Assembly: GCA_014706295.1 (NCBI GenBank)
Contig: JACSVZ010000004.1
Span: forward strand, 13,712,484 to 13,776,483
From: Lycocorax pyrrhopterus obiensis
Lineage: Eukaryota > Chordata > Aves > Passeriformes > Paradisaeidae
Direction: 5' to 3'
Length of the DNA stretch: 64,000 nucleotides
Below are positions 11,606 to 24,400 of the stretch, in pieces. The notes under the pieces were generated by a model. That model was not told the DNA's origin and ran no database searches. It worked only from the letters and a program-made list of their open reading frames with translations. A program made the position numbers and the translations under genes. Positions within the stretch are counted from its first letter, which is position 1, and each line of letters opens with the position of its first letter.

Positions 11606-14600
11606 CTGGAAAAGAGAAATGAAAGATAAATAAGTTACAACACGGAAATGCAGATTGTTTTCATTTCTATGTAACCCTGCAGTTTTGGAGGTTTTTTCCT
11701 GAGTGTTCTGGACACATTTTTACTATCCACACAATATTACACCATCCAGAGAGAAACACCACGATGGTACAGGAAAATTCCAAGTCTACTGTAAGCTTTC
11801 ATTCTGCTTCACACCTTCCCTATGTATAACTTTTTCTAGGTGACCATCAGTGTAAAACTGGTATTTCTCAACATCACACTTCTTGATCTATCATACTGTC
11901 ACGAAACTCTCTGGCTCTATGCTTTCTATTCCTGGGCTTCAGTCCTACACACTAATTTAAACTCCAGAGCCCTCAAGAAAAGGTAATGGCGTAGCAGATT
12001 CTAAGTCAAGATAAAATAATGTCTTTTTGGTTTTAAATACAATTAAAACTGTAGATTTGCCATAAAACAACTTCCACTCTTGTGTGAAATAACACACTAG
12101 ATTTTCTTCAAAGATAGGATAACTTCACATTTTTCCACCTGAAGTTCAACGAGCTCTTTATCATGCCTGCTGTAAAGAGCAGGGAAACAGCGAATTTCTA
12201 GAGAAGTAAAACTTAACAAAACAAGCCTGCCCAGCTGCCCCTCCTCCCCTCACGGCTTCTGAAACTTTAGATGCCATAGGCCTCTGTAATACACTGACAC
12301 CATCCGTTTCTGAGAATATTAGTTTTGTTTAGCTATAATATAAGCTAACATAGAATATTTTTAGGAAAGAGGGAGGGAAGAAGTTTACACAAACTTGTTT
12401 CCACAGTTCAGGCTTCCCTGGGCATGGAAAGCTCAGTGTCTTAACCAAAACGGGTATGGAAGTGCCACGAACTCAAAGCTGCTGATCACAACTAGACCAG
12501 CATCATCATCCCAACTATAGAAAAGTTCAACAATCACTGCATTTTAACAGCCATTCTCCAGCTATCCTATTCTGCCTCCTCCCTTTCAAAGAAATCTTAA
12601 AGCTAAAGCAGACAGAAGTTTATTTCTGTGTGCATCTGGTTACAAACCAACATGCTGTCACACAGATTATCATCATCTTCATCCTGCAGGCCAGTGACAA
12701 AAAAATACGAAGGTTGAATCCTACATTCCTTTCACCTCTTTCATAATCAGTAAACCAGCAATGTGCGAAGACAGTGATAACAGAAAAGAAAATACAGGAT
12801 CGGACAGTTTGAAGAAAGTGTCATGCAAACCTCTTTCAACCATCTTCAAATGTGTCATCAGCTGCAACAGCTTCATGAACGAGGCAAAAGCGCAGGTTAA
12901 AGGACTGCAACACTCTGATGTCTAAACCAACTTGCATCTCACAGCGTAGCTCTTGCCTAGCTACAGATTCACACACCAAGCAGCTGTCACTTCCCATATG
13001 GGCACTATCGGCCCTGCTCTTGACACTGCTGCCTTCTGGGGTTACAGGGGGAGGGAATGGCGGAGAGATAAAAAGAGGAGATAAGACACAAGGGTACTAC
13101 ATTTACTTTTTTGAACTAGTTTATGGACTGGAGTTTTTGAAGGTTACCTCACATGAGGTTCAAGTTCAGATTTGGAATCCCTCAAGGAACCTTCAGATTT
13201 GAAACAGAAAAATGGATTATTACTTTAGCCTATAATATAATAATTTTAATTCATAAAGAATGTGTGCTCTGCTGGGCATGGTAACCCAAGACTGAAAATC
13301 ACAATTTTTTTTTTAGGGAAAGATGAATCCTCTGCAGTGATACATAGCCCAGGGCGTGGATTTGATCTTGATTATCCTTTTGCTTTACTAGCTAAACCTT
13401 AGTTAGAAGCTCTGGTAAGCCATTATCTGTATCAATTTCTAATGAGAAATCGCAGGAGGAGAAAGCCTTGACATTGCACCACAGCATTCAAACTGTATCC
13501 CACTTAACCTGGGTGACAGGGACACCCCCAATGATGCAGCCTGTGGTACGAAGCTACAGCGCAGTCGTTCCCTAAAGACTTTTAAGGGTTTTGGGACTCT
13601 TGCAGGGAAAAATTAAAGGCTATTCCTAGAGCTAAGTAGCTGCTGCTGCCCAGCATGGAAAGTAAGTTTTCCCCACCATTAAACATTGGAGTAGAGGCAG
13701 CCAGAGGCATAAGACAATACAAGTATTTCAAGGCCAATTTCAGGATTTCATTTCTTGCCCATAGCATGCTCAGTGCAAGGCTGTGTTATTCTGCAAAGGA
13801 CTTGGTTATTGAAAGACACACAGTAACTGCACAGCTGCCTGAATTTGCAGTCTCCTATTCAGCATTCACTTGGACACAACTGCAAGAGCTACAGCACTGC
13901 CTTTGGTGAAGATTTGGAACACAGGCCTTCTGTGGCATGAACAAGGGCTTGATACCTTCTACAAATGTGTAACAGCATTGAAGAGTGACTAAAGAACAAA
14001 AATAGACTCGTGTTTACCAGCTGTGTTTACAATCAGTCAGAAGCTTTTAGTCTGTGAAAGCCATTAATGTTATTCCATATCAATAACCACCACACACAAA
14101 AGATCACAGACACCATCATCAACTTTCTGCAATCACAGCATGTTTTTGGGGGTGTCTCAGTGCTTTATGAAAGTAAATCCTAAAATGCTTATTCCGAGAC
14201 TGTGAAAGTAAAACCTGACAGTTCAGCAATGAGCAGACTGATGCAGTTTCTAATTGTAACAAAAAAATTCTGAATCATGATTACAAACCCAGGCAGTGTT
14301 TACATATACACAGAGTATTTACTACCTACACAAAGGCACAAATACACACAGAGCTTTGTTTTGATCTTTTCTTTACCCTAGTGAAGCTGTCGAAGAGCGA
14401 AGAAAGGGTAATCATTCCTGTCCTAGTGATCCTCAAGTGTCTTGCTACTGGAACTTCTTAAAATTAGACTTTTTAAAGGTTGGGGGCTTTTTAAATTTTA
14501 TTTTCCTGTGAGCAGCCCAAAAAATATGATTGGTATGTGCCGATGTAAACATCTTGGTTTAGTCAGAAACGGAGATTTGTCCCATTCTTCCAATCATTTT

Positions 14601-17600
14601 TCATATTTCCCACAAACAGCAGTATAGTTTGGCATTCTGTCAGACACCTTCTGCCCCAAGCTTGACTACTTGTCTCTATGGTATTTGCACGTTTCCTTTG
14701 CTTAAAAAGCAATAGCCTTATACAGAAAAAAAAAAACTAGAACAGAAGCTATTAAAATTGAAATAAGAAGAAAAAGAAGAACAATAAAAGTAGAAAAGAA
14801 GATTCAGCATTGGTTTTCTTGTCCAGCAAGAACAAGCAGACAAGAAAGAATGTTACTGTTCATAACTGTATGACAAAATTTAGGAGGAACTAGCTCGTTC
14901 TCAAGCTACAAAATTCATCCTCTTCAAAATACCAACAATTTAACAACCTGATATTTTCTAGCATAAGCATGCACTGAATTTTTTTTTGAGCTATAATAGA
15001 ATCAACTGAAAATTTTGGTATTAGATAGAACTTTCACTAAGCTGCTCTTTCATACTGCTAAGGGACACCACCAAGAGCTGTTGCCCAGTTGCTTCACCTT
15101 TCCTAGCAGCGTTTTTAAAGTCTTCTTGTTTTGAGTCAGGTTTTTCAAACCATGCTGCTCAAAGCCAGCACAATGAAACACTTGAAGCCCACATTATTAA
15201 TTTTACCATGATAATCCTGCTCCACCCCCAAGCAAAACATCTGTGTTTTCTAAAGACAGCACTGTTACATAAAATTGCAAATTAGTAAATGTATGCATGC
15301 AGAGGGAAGGGCATGTGAACAATGTGACAAAAAGGAAGCCTTCTCAGAAGGCAGAAAAAAGGGTAAGGGGAAAAACAAAACTAGGAACAATGAACTCTTA
15401 CAGTTATAAGCAGTAACTAGTTTAAACTACTTTTTGTCTACATTAAACTTGTAAAAACAAAGTGGGAAATATTTCTTGACTATGCAAATTGAAGAAATTG
15501 AGTAGCGTAAAATCAAAATAAGAACAAGTCTGAGACTGTGCCAAAGAAAACTTGCACTAACTTTGTAGTCTACAGAATTTCAGAATTATGTTGATTCAGG
15601 AGACAAAAATTGCCCCTCCCAGTAACCCAGAGCAACCTTGGTCTCATTTATAGTTTGCTGGAAAGAAAATACATTCTTTCAGATTTCTTAATCTGTTTCA
15701 ATAAATACAAGTATTGCGCAATTTAATATTAATATAGTTTTTTGTGGTTTAAGTAGCAGTAAAATTTGGTGGTCCTTTTTTCAATCTTCCTCAGATATTT
15801 AATGGTTATTTTACAGGAAAATTAGCAATTTCATATAGAACTTCTTAGACAAATGTCTGTGTAGAACTTGTCTTTGCTAAGCTAGCAAGACATATATCCT
15901 TCCAAATATTTATTAATTCCTACTTTAAGAACATAAAAAAAACCCAGACATCTTCACTGAAAGAACTTCAGTTTTCCCCTTACTGAAGATTTTGACAATT
16001 TAATAGAGTCATGCTATCTTCCTCAGATAAGGAATGAGAAAGAAACACTGTTCCTAGAAGAGGAGAACTAACCAATTACACAGACTGTCCCCAGAAGAGG
16101 ATGGGGAAAGTTACATTCTCACCCTTCACGGGATGATTCACCACAAAGAACTTCCTGAGAAAGAACTACGGTTTCTTTGCGGTTTAGCTGCTGTGGAGTT
16201 TGATGCTGATTTAGCAGACAAAAATGACTTCTCTTACAAACACAGTATAAGGCAGGTTTCGTGTATGATCCTTCTGACAAGAAAGCACCAACATCAGCAA
16301 TTTTTCTTATATTTAACACAGTCTGTACATGAACTCAGCTGCAACTGCTATAGTAGCACTGACCAGGGCTAATCTTTCAAGCAGAAGTGTTTACATCAAA
16401 ATGGAGATTGCAAAATTCTCTGTGGTAGAGGTTTAGACTAAAGATAAATTATCCATGAGTAACTTCACCCATCAGTCTCCTTCGTAAAGAAGGTTTACTC
16501 CACATGGAGCAAAACTGAGAGTGATAAAGCAGCTAAATAAATACTACCTTTTTTTGTTATTTTTACAGCTGCCCGATGATTATGTTTGCACATAGGGATC
16601 GAAGTATGTAGTGACACACACCACAGTAAAAATTCCTCTTCCTTACATACTACCTACAGGAGTCTACTCTTCCGTAATCACAGACCAGCAAAGACTGACT
16701 TTCACACAAGATGCAAACATGCAAGTGAACCTGAGACCAGCTCTTCTCTGTCACATTCCAGAGCCTCCAGAAATCCTCTCCTATCAAAGAAAGCTTCCAC
16801 CTCCAAAGGCAATGAGGACTTTGATCAGAAAATCTTTTTCTTATTCTTTCAGTTTCATTTCACGTGTATTTTCAGGCAGTATGGAGTACCTCCTGCAGAA
16901 CCTTTACCCACTATCCACACCTGCAGTATATTTGGCTATGAAAAACTCAAGGCACTGTTGTACATTAGATTGCTCTTCCTACAGTGTCCTGTGTGAAAAA
17001 CAAAGCTCATGCAACCAAAAGAATTAAGAAAAATGGGGCAGAAAGCTAACATTTTTAATTTAAAGTTTCCTCGACCTAGTGATCAACAGACTTGTCTGGC
17101 AACTTCAAATAAGAGAGAGCTTAATCAGGAGCAGCAAAAAATGGTATAGTTTGACAGCAGTAGGTGAGTACTGAAAAAGAAAATAACATCTGGTAAAGTC
17201 CTTAGAAGAAATACAGGAAAAATATTCAAACATTCATTAAAATAGGAGACTAAATGACAGAAAAAGAGAGATTTCTCTATGTTATTGGAATGCCAGTATC
17301 AATATTTGGCTATTTATGCTGTGAAAACTACTTTCAGACTATACAGTTATTAGGAAAATTAGCAATTATTAGATCTCTATACCATCAGTAGCTCACTGGC
17401 CTCCACCTCCTGACCAGAAAGAATTAGTCAAGCAAATGATTTATCCTCAGACAGTTGAAACATGGTCTCTTAATCCATGTTAATCTGCCTTCTCTGAAAA
17501 TTCACAAGACTTAGAAAGAGCTGTCAAAGTATGTATAAACCAAGATGTACTTGTATCAGACATTAGGTGGGCCTATAATATCCATTATGGCTAAATAATG

Positions 17601-17702
17601 TAAAAACCTGTACATCAGTGTATTGTTATTAACAGTCTCTCCTCACTGCTGCAGATTTGCAAAAGAATTACTCAAACCCTTCCACATCCTTCTCACACAT
17701 AC
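11606..17702 (-). other. CDC42BPA: CDC42BPA intron, 6,097 bp
   Basis: This intron lies between the glycine-loop exon and the lysine exon. I recognise no repeat family, RNA gene or exon in it. It has a purine-rich patch at about 14727-14802 and two overlapping open frames at 16586-17027, neither of which looks like a known protein. Confidence 0.85.
14727..14802. repeat. Purine-rich low-complexity stretch
   Basis: This is an A/G-dominated run with an 11-A tract near its start and repeated agaagaaaaagaagaa-type text. Low complexity; no function seen. Confidence 0.6.
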
Positions 17703-17794
17703 CTCCCCAAAGGCTCCTCGACCAATCACCTTCAGAATCTCAAAATCTTCTTTATGTAGTCGCATCTGTTTCACTTTAGATGTAAAAGGTTTGG
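17703..17794 (-). CDS. CDC42BPA: CDC42BPA internal exon (glycine-rich loop)
   Basis: This is a 92-bp internal exon of MRCK-alpha, a cytoplasmic AGC-family Ser/Thr kinase that acts below CDC42 to drive myosin II light-chain phosphorylation and actomyosin remodelling. On the minus strand it encodes 31 residues, about 60-90 by human numbering. They begin [19 protein letters not shown] and end in GRGAFGE, the ATP-binding loop. The first Ala codon is split, with one base supplied by the upstream exon (phase 1). The acceptor is a pyrimidine tract ending tttcag, and the donor after the last Glu is gtatgt. The next exon supplies the Val that completes GRGAFGEV. Paralogue choice: the [14 protein letters not shown] stretch fits alpha, whereas CDC42BPB differs here. 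The preceding exon, with the start codon, is not in the window. Identification is from remembered family sequence and is very firm because all four exons join in frame. Confidence 0.95.
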
Positions 17795-18631
17795 CTGAAA
17801 CAAAGGAAAAAAAAGAATCATTTTAAAAAAACCTCAAAAAAGCAACCCATGCAAAAATCAAAAAACAATGTAACAGTAACACAAAATAGATGAAATCAGA
17901 GCCCTAAAAACAATGGATCATTTTGCTTATGTACCTATACATCCTAAAGGAATACAGTGAAGTTTAAAGCTAGAAATAATGAAGTCAGAACTAAGTCAAA
18001 ACTGCTGTGAGAAAAAGGTTTATGAAGTAAGCTTGCTTGTGCCTTTTTTTAATTTAAGAAAAATGGAGTCAAGCTGACGATATTTTTCCACAGCTTTTGA
18101 GTTATTCTCACACAGACATGCACTGCATCTGTGCTGTATAACTCTGGTTGCAAAAGCAAAGCATAATAAAATGAGTTCACTTTGGACAATATTAATTTAT
18201 TTGCCGATCAGCCAAACAATACTGTATTCAATAAAAAATTAAAATGGTGATGAATGGTAAGTGGAAGGGCAATATTATTGGCCTACATTGTATTATGCAA
18301 TGTTTTTTGAAAACTACTTCTTCAGCACAGGGGACACTTAATAGTCAATTCTTGGGTTTTGGAAGGAAGAACAGTTGCACTCAAGACATAATTAACACAT
18401 TCACCGAAAAAGCTGAATCTATTTTCAAGTTAAGCTTCATTTCCCTCTTCTTTTCCCCCTCTTTTATAATACATTTGAAAACAGTAAGCAAAATAACGTA
18501 TTGTATTCCAGACAGGTAAAACCCCAGCATTGTTTGCAGTGAAACTGTCTCAGGAGGACTACTCCCCTCTTTCAGCCCCATTTAGCACTACAACCAACCA
18601 GTCCTGGTTCAACCTACACAGCACAACACTT

Positions 18632-18634
<3 letters not shown>

Positions 18635-18690
<56 letters not shown>

Positions 18691-18698
18691 TAAAAAAA
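18635..18698. repeat. Compound microsatellite: A34 then (TA)12
   Basis: There are 34 consecutive A residues (18635-18668) followed by 12 TA dinucleotides (18669-18692) and six more A. Likely length-polymorphic and prone to assembly error. There is no recognisable retrocopy upstream of the A tract. Confidence 0.95.
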
Positions 18699-19627
18699 CT
18701 TGAAGTAATTTAGCAGGAAAAGGAGATCTTCATAAAATTATTGTTTTAAAAGCATGTTTAATACTTTACACAAATGAAATCCTATTACTAAAACAGAAAC
18801 GTCAGTAAATATGGTTCATAAAAGGTTGTATAATCCGTACTGGGATGGGTCTCAGGAACATGAAGTTCAATTTCTGGCTCGAAGGCAGTCTAGCTCAATG
18901 ATCGCAAACAAGCAACTAGAGATACTGCACCCAGTTTCACATCTATGAAACGGGGGCAGTATTTTTGTAACAGACAAGGCACTGACCATCACATTCCTGA
19001 ATCACAAAATAACCCAAAAAAGCACATTGTAAAGTCACCATTTTACAAGGCCCATTAAAACCTTACTAGCTTATGCTGTCAGGGTACAGGGGCCCATCTA
19101 TGTCCATTTCTCTCCCTACAGAGGCTGATGGAATCAGTGCAGCTTTATTTGCAGGGAGGAGTTGTAAGAGGCATCATATTGCAGAACAATGTGTTCAGAA
19201 TAACATTTCTAAACAGAAATGGGGAACGGTTTTCAAAAGCTCCAAAAGCAAATGACCCTAAGTAAGAACCAAGTTAAATATACCTAGACAACATGTAAGA
19301 AACCAAATTTGGGTTCTCCTAGAATTCAGTATTTTCTCTTTCTAATGATATGAAATAATCCTGCTAAAAAACACTATCATATTCATCAATTCAATATAGA
19401 ATTTTAATATTAACATGCAAGTCTTCAAGGCACTACAGCATCCTTGTCCAAAAGCCTGCTGCCTTCGATTCAGCAAAGCAATTTTACAAACTGAGTCAAG
19501 ACACAAACTACCTGTAGTATTAATACCTAAAAAACCCGAGAAAACCTTTTCATCCTAGTCCTTAAAGTAGCTTTGTAAACCATATCTGAACAACAATGAT
19601 ACAAAAATGCAGAGACTTATGTTTATA

Positions 19628-19643
19628 ATGTATATATATATAT
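19628..19643. repeat. Short TA/TG microsatellite
   Basis: A run of alternating TA after an atg. Too short for more comment. Confidence 0.7.
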
Positions 19644-20608
19644 GCAGCACACCCCTGCTAACATTAGAGGTACAATGGATGAAAGCCTTTAAAAATCTCA
19701 GTGGTTCCAAAGTCTGAATTTGGTCTCTTTTTTCTAAAATACTCAGACACCAGGAATCAATTCTCTACCAGGAATTACATCTGTTATAACTACAGGAACA
19801 TCAGCTTATGATTAAGAAAACCCAGCATTAGGTCCAAATAGTAAAGATGCAGCCATATAACACTGAGATTTTTACTTTAGTTGATACTTCTACTTTACAT
19901 TTATAATAACTTTATTCAAAATACTGAATTATAAAATTAAAATTTGTATTACATTTTAAATACTTCTAAAATGTAATTTAAACAGAAATATATTACTCAA
20001 GTTCACAGAGATTCCCCAAACTTTCAATTAATCTTTTATTCCTTTCAAAGAAAGGTCTTGCAACAGAAAAAGTGATAAGAAAATGTACTGCCTTACTTGG
20101 ACAGCCTGAGCTGTGCTACACTAAGTGACTGCATACAAATATTAATACTACTGACAAATACTACTGAACAAATTAAAACAAGCCATTAGAGCCTTTTAAC
20201 TTGAAAAACAATTGATTGAAAACAAACATGTAGTTCTCAACTTCAACATTTTTTGACCATTATAGGCCTGGCTAGAGTACAAGGCAAAATTTCTTGCTAA
20301 CGAGCAACAGCATAGCTGTTTAAACCACAGAGCTCTTCCTCACTTTATATTGCAAGGAAAGGCCTGTCATTCTTTAATTATTACATTCTGAAATCTTCCA
20401 GGGTTCCCATAGGGACACTGGAAAAATAAACATCACTATAACTACTTCAGTAAAATAAAGACGACAAAAATAGGTTTGGAGTAGGTTAAATGATTTGTAG
20501 TATCAGCATTAGTGGAAAAGTCTGTAAAACCTCCCTCCTCTTTAACTTTTTTATCACCTCTAGCAGAGACATCAATGTAGAGCCAAGCAGCCAAGATAGA
20601 GCCCCAGG

Positions 20609-20650
20609 AAAAAAAAAAAAAAAAAAAAAAAAAAGGGAAAGAAAAAAAAA
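20609..20650. repeat. Poly-A tract
   Basis: There are 26 consecutive A residues, then gggaaag and a further run of nine A. No target-site duplication or retrocopy is recognisable next to it. Confidence 0.9.
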
Positions 20651-20739
20651 GTAAAGAAGAATTGCCCTAGGAATGTGCTCCAAATAGCTTGTTCCAAAAA
20701 AGGTCAATTTACTTTATCATCAACATTGTTTGTCTGCTG

Positions 20740-21440
20740 TGCAAACATCTGCTGCTCTTGTGGCAACAGCAATGTTAAGTATAGAAAACTTGGCCTGGCC
20801 TGGGGTCTTGGAAGGCCTCTCTCCAGACAGCGGTTCATCCATCCAGCTTTCCAGACTAGGAGGTTAACAGGCAGACCTTTTGCAACCAGTCTGGCAGTGT
20901 CCTACAAGCCTTACAGAGAGAGCAAACTGTCAGGCCAGGGAATGCTTTTCAAAACAGTGTGCTCCAAGGGGTCCCTGAAAAGCAGCTTTGCAGGTGCACA
21001 GCCCTCGTTTACACCCCCATCTCCCTGAACACAACCAGCACGAAGCCAACAGAAAACACCACCCTCTCTTCCAGCAGGAGCTGCGGTTTCCTTCGTGGTT
21101 GATACCACAGTGACACACTTTCTTTGCAGATTTTTGAGAGCAAGAGGCAGTATGGGCATTTCCTTTGGTGCTTCACTCAGCCTACAGAAATACACAGAGG
21201 CATAGCTGATTTTTTTCCACACACATATCCCTTTTCAACATTGCTAGACGTGTGTGATACAGATTAGGGAGCAGCAGTTGGCTGTGCCAAAGAGAACTCT
21301 TCCTCCTCCAAACGAGGGGTAAGTGTGGGCAGCCTGTCTGCTGCCTCCTCCTACTGGTTTTCAACTCAGCAAGAACTGGAAGTTCATTATATAAAACTTT
21401 CAGATTTGCCAGTATTTTCCTCTGTGGCCACACGGTGACA
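20740..21440. other. G+C-richer patch in intron 1, unassigned
   Basis: Compared with the A+T-rich surroundings this 700 bp is visibly richer in G and C and poor in homopolymers. Open frames of 60-117 codons occur on both strands, overlapping each other, with no recognisable domain, start context or splice-flanked exon. It could be a regulatory element, an old transposon or unique intron sequence; nothing decides between these. Confidence 0.35.
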
Positions 21441-24400
21441 AGTCATACACAATGTTCGTGGAGGAGGCTGCTCTGAAAAATATTCTATGTTATCAATCTC
21501 TGTGGAGGAGACGGAGAGATAAGACTTGACCTATAAAAACTGTTCTGTGAAAACACTTGGCCACTCCACCTGGCCAGTACTTCCGATCTCACCCTGCCTG
21601 GGAAAACTGCGCCACCACCCTCTTGGCAAGATTCCTTGCACTTATTCAACCAATTACACATGGCAAGAACAAACAATCTCCCAGTTCGCCCGCAGGGCAA
21701 CCAAGGTACTGATGCAGTAAACTAAGCTGCTTTTTCAAACAAGGTGAACCTGTCACGACTATTCCTTCAATTCACTTAAGTTTCTGTGGGTCTTTCCCCA
21801 CATTTTATGCTCCAGCCATTCATTCCATTTACACTTATAATGCATACAAACAATAAAATTCAGTAATAGGAGAACACTACAAGTGTTAGAAATCGAGATT
21901 TTTTCCAGTTGAAATTTAACCAGAACTCCATCAGAAGTAACATGTTAAACACATATAAAAACACTTACGAGGACTCTAGCTGCCAAGCCAGGCATGCAGA
22001 GGAATATATGTTCTACCCCCTGGCCCTGGAAAGCAGGATTTTAATTACAACAACCATCCAGCAGAAGAGAGGCAAAACAATGGGCTCTGCAGTAGTGACA
22101 CTGAGCTCCAACAGTGTGTTTATCACATTTACAGTGGGGAGGCAGTTACCAGCATTACTTACATCATATTTAATACTAAGGGGGTTATCTCTTAAACTCT
22201 TGGAGATAGAAGTCCACCTTCCAAAGAGCTGGCACAGGGATGGCAGTGACATGGTTGATAGCCCAATACAGTTTAGTATCACGATTACACCAAATGACAT
22301 CAAAATACTAAAACAGCTGTATTAGCTGATGCTTTATTAGCAAAGTTGGTCTCATGCTCCTGCCTTGCTCACTCTCCCTCTAGCTCCAAGTCTCTGCCTG
22401 CAGAGCTTGGGCAGGGCTAGCCCTGGAATTCTGATTTTCCCAGGCTAACCTGCTGCCAGGTTCCTTCTCCCTCACCTGCCAGTGCCCCTTCCCCTTCCCA
22501 GCACAGCACTGAAGGGAACCAGGGGTGCTGCAGGCATGGGTTGAAGTCGAACCCAAGTGAGATGAAGATCATACTGACTGTTAAAGAAAGTGCTGTAGAC
22601 CTGGAGCAGCAAATGGGAATGTGTCTCCACAACTGATTTAAACAGAAAACAAAACGTAACAGGACAGTGTTCAGGAATTCCTCTTGGCATCTCACTGATG
22701 CTGTATTTGCTTTTGGATAAACAGGCTGACTAACTCTGCTAAGACTGAAGACTGTACCCTTGACTGACAGGCTGCAGTAAGATAACCATATCTTATTTCC
22801 CAAAGGAATTACAAAACATGCTTCCTTAGTGATCCAGGTATCCCACAGCCTCTGCCCACTCCACTGTTCAAAGTAAAATGCCAGTCAAGCCAAAGGTATA
22901 GAAATTAAAAACTGTATCCACCAGAATTGTCAACAACAATGGTGAAAGTTCACTCTGAAGGAAATAGATTGGGAAAGAAAACAACCACCACGGCAAACTA
23001 GTTGCTTGCCATTTCAAGACAAAACACCCTTTGCTTCACCAGCTAAAAGTATTTATTAAAATACATACAGAGCTCCCCCATTCAAATGAGAAAAAACACA
23101 TAATCTAAGACATTCTCACTTAACTGAATACCAGAAGGCTCTCTAATTCTTCCTAGTGCTGTCTTTGGGGAAAAAAAGACCCCAAAATTCAACCAACCCA
23201 ACAAAAAAACCCCACCACAAACCCAAAGCAGGATAATATATTGACAGCTCTGTTTTTTAAAAGTGTTCTGCAGTTTTGAAATTTCTGCTAAATTCCTGAC
23301 AGGAACTTAACAAGTGTTCCTACTTTACAGGCTCGATCCAAACCTAAAGTATTTATTTTCCACTGGCTTCTATCAGCTGTGATTATGAAATGTGTAAATA
23401 GAATATTTGAGTTAAGACAGATCATAACCAAAGCCTTCAAAAAACTCCAGAAAGGAGGTGTGAGAGAAAACTACTCCCAAAGTAAACAGTATTTCTCAAA
23501 ACAAAGGGGAAGTCATTGACAATCAGCAAGGCAGAGCTGCTTAAAGCATAATTTGAGAGGAGATGGAAAAGAAATCTCTCTTCTCCACCCACCTAAGGTT
23601 GGCAGAACAGCCAAGAAAGCTTTGTTGCAGTTTCTGCCAACTCTCTGGAGCAAACTGGGGTGAAACACTGTAGTCAACAGCGATAGCAGCTGAACCACAG
23701 AACATTAGTCAATGCAATGTAAAAAATAAAAGCCACAAATACCCTTCTCAGTTTTAACAGTTAAGATTCAGTTTTCACTCCCTCAGAACATTTTAAACAT
23801 GTTTTCCCTGATGAACAGTTAAGTGCCAACATTTCTAAGTACAAGTTAAGAATCTGGCATTTTCCAGGAATGAGAAGCATCTCCAGAAATTCCTGTACTA
23901 AGGTATAGACAGACACAATATTCTGGATCCTACTGTGTTCCCATCAAGGTCAAGTAGAGACCATCCAGACATCTTTGGCTACAGCTACCACAAAATATTC
24001 TTCAACAGGAACTTTAAAATCAGGGAGAAAAATAAAATACCTTTCCCAAACATACTAGAGTAGTTCTGGTTTTCCCTTCCCCAGACTCAGACGAAAAATA
24101 ATCCCTGTGTTCCCGAAACACCCACTGCAGATCTGGACAACACTTCCATACCACATCAAGATACGGCCATTATTTTTTTATATTACCATTCTTTCTCGTC
24201 CCAAGAATTTCAGTAAACCACCCTATGTTTAAATATTATTATACTAGCAGCAAAGTGAAATATTGAACTTTAATTCATCCTGCTGTGGATTGGAATTCTG
24301 AAGCACGACTTAACTGGCTGTGCTACAAGACTCCTGTTCCACCTATTAAAGCGGGTGGAAATGCTCTGGGAGCAAACCAAGAGCAGACAGGAAGAAAGTT

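Noticed and set aside
16586..17027. Two overlapping plus-strand open frames of 136 and 138 codons
   Set aside because: No recognisable domain, both frames open over the same DNA, biased toward Ser, His and Phe as expected from intron composition, and located inside an intron of CDC42BPA without splice-flanked exon structure.
18635..18698. Poly-A tract as the tail of a processed pseudogene
   Set aside because: No cDNA-like sequence upstream, no flanking duplication, and the tract passes straight into a TA microsatellite.
20609..20650. Poly-A tract as the tail of a processed pseudogene
   Set aside because: The sequence before it shows no gene similarity and no target-site duplication was seen.
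21909..22325. 138-codon plus-strand open frame with a 96-codon frame opposite
   Set aside because: No known family recognised and no start context or conserved motif; taken as chance in intron 1.
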